This document shows, piece after piece, positions 6,775-8,404 of a stretch of DNA of 8,404 bases. Within the stretch, counting starts at the first letter, position 1. The number at the start of each line of letters is the position of its first letter. The DNA comes from Deltaproteobacteria bacterium (GTDB lineage Bacteria; Desulfobacterota; Desulfobacteria; Desulfobacterales; JAFDCJ01), in contig JAJRVC010000510.1 of assembly GCA_024277475.1 (NCBI GenBank), positions 1-8,404 of the forward strand. The letters run 5' to 3'. The position numbers were made by a program, and so were the translations under genes. The notes below the pieces were generated by a model. It did not search any database, was not told the DNA's origin, and worked only from the letters and a program-made list of their open reading frames with translations.

Positions 6775-7134
6775 TTAGTTCAGCAATATCAGACGGCCGG
6801 ATCGTTTGTCCACTCCCAGCAACTGGACAACCTCCCGACCCCCGTCAACGATTTCCACTTCATAAAAACCGCCGTTGTCTTTAATGTTACCGATTTCAAG
6901 GTCCGGATTCAGTTTTTTGACATAATTGGTGACAATATCCCGGGCCTGGTCTTCTGAAACATCCGATGTTTTTGCTATAATTTCACCCGAATCACGCCTT
7001 TGGGGCACATAATCACCGCCGCCGGCTTTTCCCCAGCCGCATGCGCCGGCGATATCTACCGAAATTAGATTGATCATACCCACTATGGCCACAAATGAAG
7101 CACCGATAATTATTGTTCTTATTTTGTTAGTCAT
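6775..7134 (-). CDS. Small exported PepSY-like protein
   Basis: A 119-residue exported protein of unproven function and first gene of the unit. Residues about 5-30 are a signal peptide. The mature part begins near Cys32 (ACGWGKAGGG), a Gly-rich stretch. A lipoprotein cleavage at this Cys is possible, but the preceding AGA is a poor lipobox. Residues about 58-119 have the layout of a PepSY domain: a helix (SEDQARDIVTNYVKKLNPD) followed by strands (FYEVEIVDG, EVVQLLGVDKRSGRLILLN). PepSY domains are small periplasmic modules linked to protease inhibition or ligand binding. Similar short proteins accompany membrane or cytochrome genes in Desulfobacterota (from memory, unchecked). A strong AAGGAGGT (7141-7148) supports the ATG at 7134, and a sigma-54 promoter lies about 65 bp upstream. 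It may help maturation or sensing for the copper/heme proteins downstream (inference). Confidence 0.8.
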   Translation of the reverse strand: MTNKIRTIIIGASFVAIVGMINLISVDIAGACGWGKAGGGDYVPQRRDSGEIIAKTSDVSEDQARDIVTNYVKKLNPDLEIGNIKDNGGFYEVEIVDGGREVVQLLGVDKRSGRLILLN

Positions 7135-7140
7135 TGTTAA

Positions 7141-7148
7141 ACCTCCTT
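7141..7148 (-). promoter_or_regulatory. Strong ribosome binding site of the first gene in the unit
   Basis: The minus strand reads AAGGAGGT ending 6 nt before the ATG at 7134, a near-perfect complement of the 16S 3' end. It is the strongest ribosome site in the window together with the one before the cupredoxin gene. Confidence 0.8.
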
Positions 7149-7198
7149 AAATATTTATAGTGATCGGGCAATTATCCAACTTCTATTGTTATACTAAT

Positions 7199-7214
7199 AG
7201 CAATGGTCGTGCCA
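7199..7214 (-). promoter_or_regulatory. Sigma-54 (-24/-12) promoter of the copper/heme unit
   Basis: The minus strand reads TGGCACG, four bases (ACCA), then TTGCT. This matches the sigma-54 consensus TGGCACG-N4-TTGCW at every defined position, with the essential GG and GC exactly 10 bases apart. Transcription would start near 7188, giving a leader of about 54 nt that contains the strong ribosome site of the PepSY-like gene. No good sigma-70 pair was seen in the same stretch. Sigma-54 promoters need an ATP-driven enhancer-binding activator, which is not encoded here. Confidence 0.75.
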
Positions 7215-7283
7215 TTAACTGACAGAAATCGAGCTTACCTACTAACCGATTGAAATATTAAATATTTATGGCCAAATCATATA

Positions 7284-7310
7284 AGATGTAAGCTTTGAAA
7301 AATCACATCT
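7284..7310. promoter_or_regulatory. Candidate upstream activator site, dyad AGATGTAA-N11-TCACATCT
   Basis: The arms at 7284-7291 and 7303-7310 match at 7 of 8 positions as an inverted repeat. The centre (7297) lies about 110 bp upstream of the predicted sigma-54 start, within the usual range for enhancer-binding protein sites. The match to any named activator is not known. Apart from this, the next dyad and the promoter, the 293-bp gap 7135-7427 shows nothing recognisable. Confidence 0.4.
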
Positions 7311-7316
7311 GCGACT

Positions 7317-7350
7317 CCTGTTGTACTAAACTGGGACAAAATTACACAGG
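7317..7350. promoter_or_regulatory. Second candidate activator site, nested dyads
   Basis: CCTGT (7317-7321) pairs with ACAGG (7346-7350). Inside this, TTGT (7321-7324) pairs with ACAA (7336-7339) across 11 bases. The TGT-N11-ACA core is one base off the NifA-type spacing. It sits about 145 bp upstream of the predicted start, next to the first dyad. Short arms make chance occurrence plausible. Confidence 0.25.
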
Positions 7351-7427
7351 TGGTAAACCAAAGTGAATAAAAATTACCCGGTCCATCAAGCATTTTGTGG
7401 CAGAACGGCACGATATAATGGAAAGGT

Positions 7428-7868
7428 TTAACAGAGAAGAGAAAGGTTGAGTAAATAAATAGGGGCTGAAGCCGTCAACACCGAAAAGCGGAATGGTAAA
7501 AGGAAGCTTTCGGAGAAAAGGTATCTGCCGTAATTGACAGGTTGGCTAACTGGAATTATTGAATCATTATGGTTGTTAACTTTGATAGAAGAAACCAAAA
7601 AGTTTTGGCTGTCAATGATCCGGCTGGTTGTAATACCACAAGCGCTTTTTGGAGTTTGGGGCTGACAGTCGGCATATGGCATGAAACCTGTGTCTACGCC
7701 GGTTGCGCGACGATGATCCATTTGACGGCAATCAGAACAGCCTTCATCACAATAACAACCCCCGGCAAACGCATTGAAAACAAACAAGCATAGAACAAAA
7801 AACAGTATAAACGCAATGCTCAAGGTCTTTTTGGTAAAGCCGGTTTGTATATTTGATTTCAAATCCAT
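7428..7868 (-). CDS. Cys-rich exported small protein, possibly metal-related
   Basis: I do not recognise this 146-residue protein firmly. It has a clear signal peptide: basic start (KK at 13-14), a hydrophobic core at about 17-32 and cleavage after AFA35. The mature N-terminus is Cys-rich: C38, C40, C44 and C47 (CYCDEGCSDC) followed by His52, then C68 and C77. The middle is low in features. The C-terminus, SAPIYLLNLSLLC, resembles the end of small exported proteins that I recall just upstream of heavy-metal RND efflux operons; this is memory, not a search. A metal-binding or metal-responsive role is therefore a guess. Its own promoter is strong, and the ATG has no ribosome site. It stands about 214 bp from the sigma-54 promoter and is probably a separate transcript. 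Confidence 0.65.
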   Translation of the reverse strand: MDLKSNIQTGFTKKTLSIAFILFFVLCLFVFNAFAGGCYCDEGCSDCRQMDHRRATGVDTGFMPYADCQPQTPKSACGITTSRIIDSQNFLVSSIKVNNHNDSIIPVSQPVNYGRYLFSESFLLPFRFSVLTASAPIYLLNLSLLC

Positions 7869-7879
7869 ACTGGTTTAAT

Positions 7880-7908
7880 AGTATATATGAGTGCTATTTA
7901 TCCGTCAA
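7880..7908 (-). promoter_or_regulatory. Sigma-70 promoter TTGACG-N17-TATACT before the Cys-rich gene
   Basis: On the minus strand the -35 TTGACG (7903-7908) and -10 TATACT (7880-7885) are separated by exactly 17 bases, one mismatch each from consensus. The start would fall near 7873, only about 5 nt before the ATG at 7868. The mRNA would then be nearly leaderless, in line with the missing Shine-Dalgarno sequence. Confidence 0.65.
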
Positions 7909-7921
7909 CATTAAAATTGCT

Positions 7922-7941
7922 GTTATTCAAATTTGAAAACC
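7922..7941. promoter_or_regulatory. Palindrome centred on TTCAAATTTGAA, candidate operator
   Basis: TTCAAATTTGAA (7926-7937) is a perfect 12-bp palindrome. Allowing one mismatched pair, it extends to 20 bp (GTT...AAC). It lies 13 bp upstream of the -35 box of the Cys-rich gene, where a regulator could bind. It is also inside the spacer after the methyltransferase stop codon. Similar AT-rich TTCA/TGAA dyads are used by ArsR/SmtB-type metal sensors, but the match is not specific. Confidence 0.35.
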
Positions 7942-7968
7942 TGTTCCTTTGGGCCTGGATTCTTTACT

Positions 7969-8404
7969 TTAGGGTTCTGCTTCAATCCATCTCACAATAT
8001 CCGAAGAAAGCTTTTGTACCACCTGGATTTTCCAGCCGGCGGCCTCGATGTTGTCGATGGTCCGGCGATTGATGTTGGCACCCATCATCCGGACCACCAA
8101 GGGGTTGAACATGTCAAATACGAGCCCTGCTATAGGATTTTCCGGTCGCATATGTTCCAGTAATAAAAGCCGGCCCTGTGGTTTGCACACCCGACGCAGC
8201 TCTCGCAATCCGGCCACAGGGTGCGGCACCGAACAAAATACGAAGGTGGCAAAAACCGTATCGAAAAAGTGATCTGGAAAAGCAAGCTGCTGGATGTCCA
8301 TTTCCAGCAGGGTGACGTTGACGTCTTTTTTGATCGCTTTTTTGCGCGCACGTTTGAGCATGGGGGGGCTGAAATCGATAGCCATGATCTTAACCCCCGC
8401 GGGA
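7969..8404 (-). CDS. Class I SAM-dependent methyltransferase, 5'-truncated by the window edge
   Basis: A cytoplasmic methyltransferase of the UbiE/Methyltransf_11 type, cut by the right edge. The frame is open to the last base. The ATG at 8385 is internal, because preceding in-frame residues (PAGVKI) continue the strand leading to the acidic SAM ribose-binding Asp of AIDFSPPML. Visible parts are MDIQQLAFPDHFFDTVFAT (motifs II/III region), the post-catalytic helix with RELRRVCKPQGRLLLLEHMRP, and a C-terminal tail with NPLVVRMMGANINRRT. That tail is typical of a common subgroup annotated as phospholipid- or quinone-type methyltransferase. The SAM glycine motif lies outside the window. The substrate cannot be told from this. 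It ends at TAA, 100 bp before the Cys-rich gene, with no clear terminator between them. Confidence 0.88.
   Translation of the reverse strand, partial: PAGVKIMAIDFSPPMLKRARKKAIKKDVNVTLLEMDIQQLAFPDHFFDTVFATFVFCSVPHPVAGLRELRRVCKPQGRLLLLEHMRPENPIAGLVFDMFNPLVVRMMGANINRRTIDNIEAAGWKIQVVQKLSSDIVRWIEAEP

Noticed and set aside
6775..7134. Lipoprotein call for the PepSY-like protein
   Set aside because: The sequence before Cys32 is AGA, a poor lipobox; a normal signal peptide explains it equally well.
7569..7793. Plus-strand open frame within the Cys-rich gene, with TATAAT at 7414-7419 upstream
   Set aside because: There is no matching -35 box, the -10 is over 150 bp away, and the opposite strand has a clear signal peptide and its own promoter.
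1..8404. tRNA, rRNA, CRISPR array, insertion sequence or integron
   Set aside because: No cloverleaf, regularly spaced repeats, transposase or integrase motifs were seen on either strand.

Overview
The window reads as a fragment of an anaerobic, respiring Gram-negative bacterium. The most likely source is a member of the Desulfobacterota (sulfate- or metal-reducer type). That assignment is inferred from the gene style (periplasmic multiheme cytochrome, NapH/NosR-like Fe-S membrane protein, small PepSY-like exported protein, sigma-54 promoter) and was not tested by any search. No rRNA, tRNA, CRISPR array, insertion sequence or integrase was seen.

Layout. The left edge (3-1631, + strand) is the 3' part of a Zn/Cd/Pb-type P1B-ATPase cut by the window start. 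It converges on a minus-strand unit, and a short dyad lies in the 47-bp gap between them. The minus-strand unit, read in transcription order from 7134 down to 1679, encodes: a small exported PepSY-like protein; a membrane-anchored CuA (cytochrome oxidase subunit II-like) protein; a pentaheme c-type cytochrome with an N-terminal beta-sandwich domain; an exported amicyanin-like blue-copper protein starting at TTG; and a large membrane protein that fuses a second CuA domain to a NapH/NosR-like [4Fe-4S] module. Further right are a Cys-rich exported protein (7428-7868) with its own sigma-70 promoter and the 3' part of a SAM methyltransferase (7969 to the edge), both on the minus strand.

How the genes may work together. 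The central unit carries three copper centres (two CuA, one type 1), five c-hemes and cytoplasmic Fe-S clusters, but no heme-copper oxidase subunit I, NosZ, NorB or other recognisable catalytic subunit lies in the window. The simplest reading is an electron-transfer module: Fe-S clusters on the cytoplasmic face, a membrane domain, then periplasmic CuA, type 1 Cu and heme carriers. The final acceptor is unknown. A close match to the sigma-54 -24/-12 consensus lies about 65 bp upstream of the first gene, with dyad repeats about 100-145 bp further upstream where an enhancer-binding activator could bind. The unit is therefore probably inducible. An intergenic palindromic repeat of a dispersed type interrupts it between the CuA gene and the cytochrome gene.

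The flanking genes (metal-efflux ATPase, Cys-rich exported protein with a C-terminus like those of small proteins near metal-efflux operons) suggest a metal-homeostasis neighbourhood, but a functional link to the copper/heme module is only inferred.
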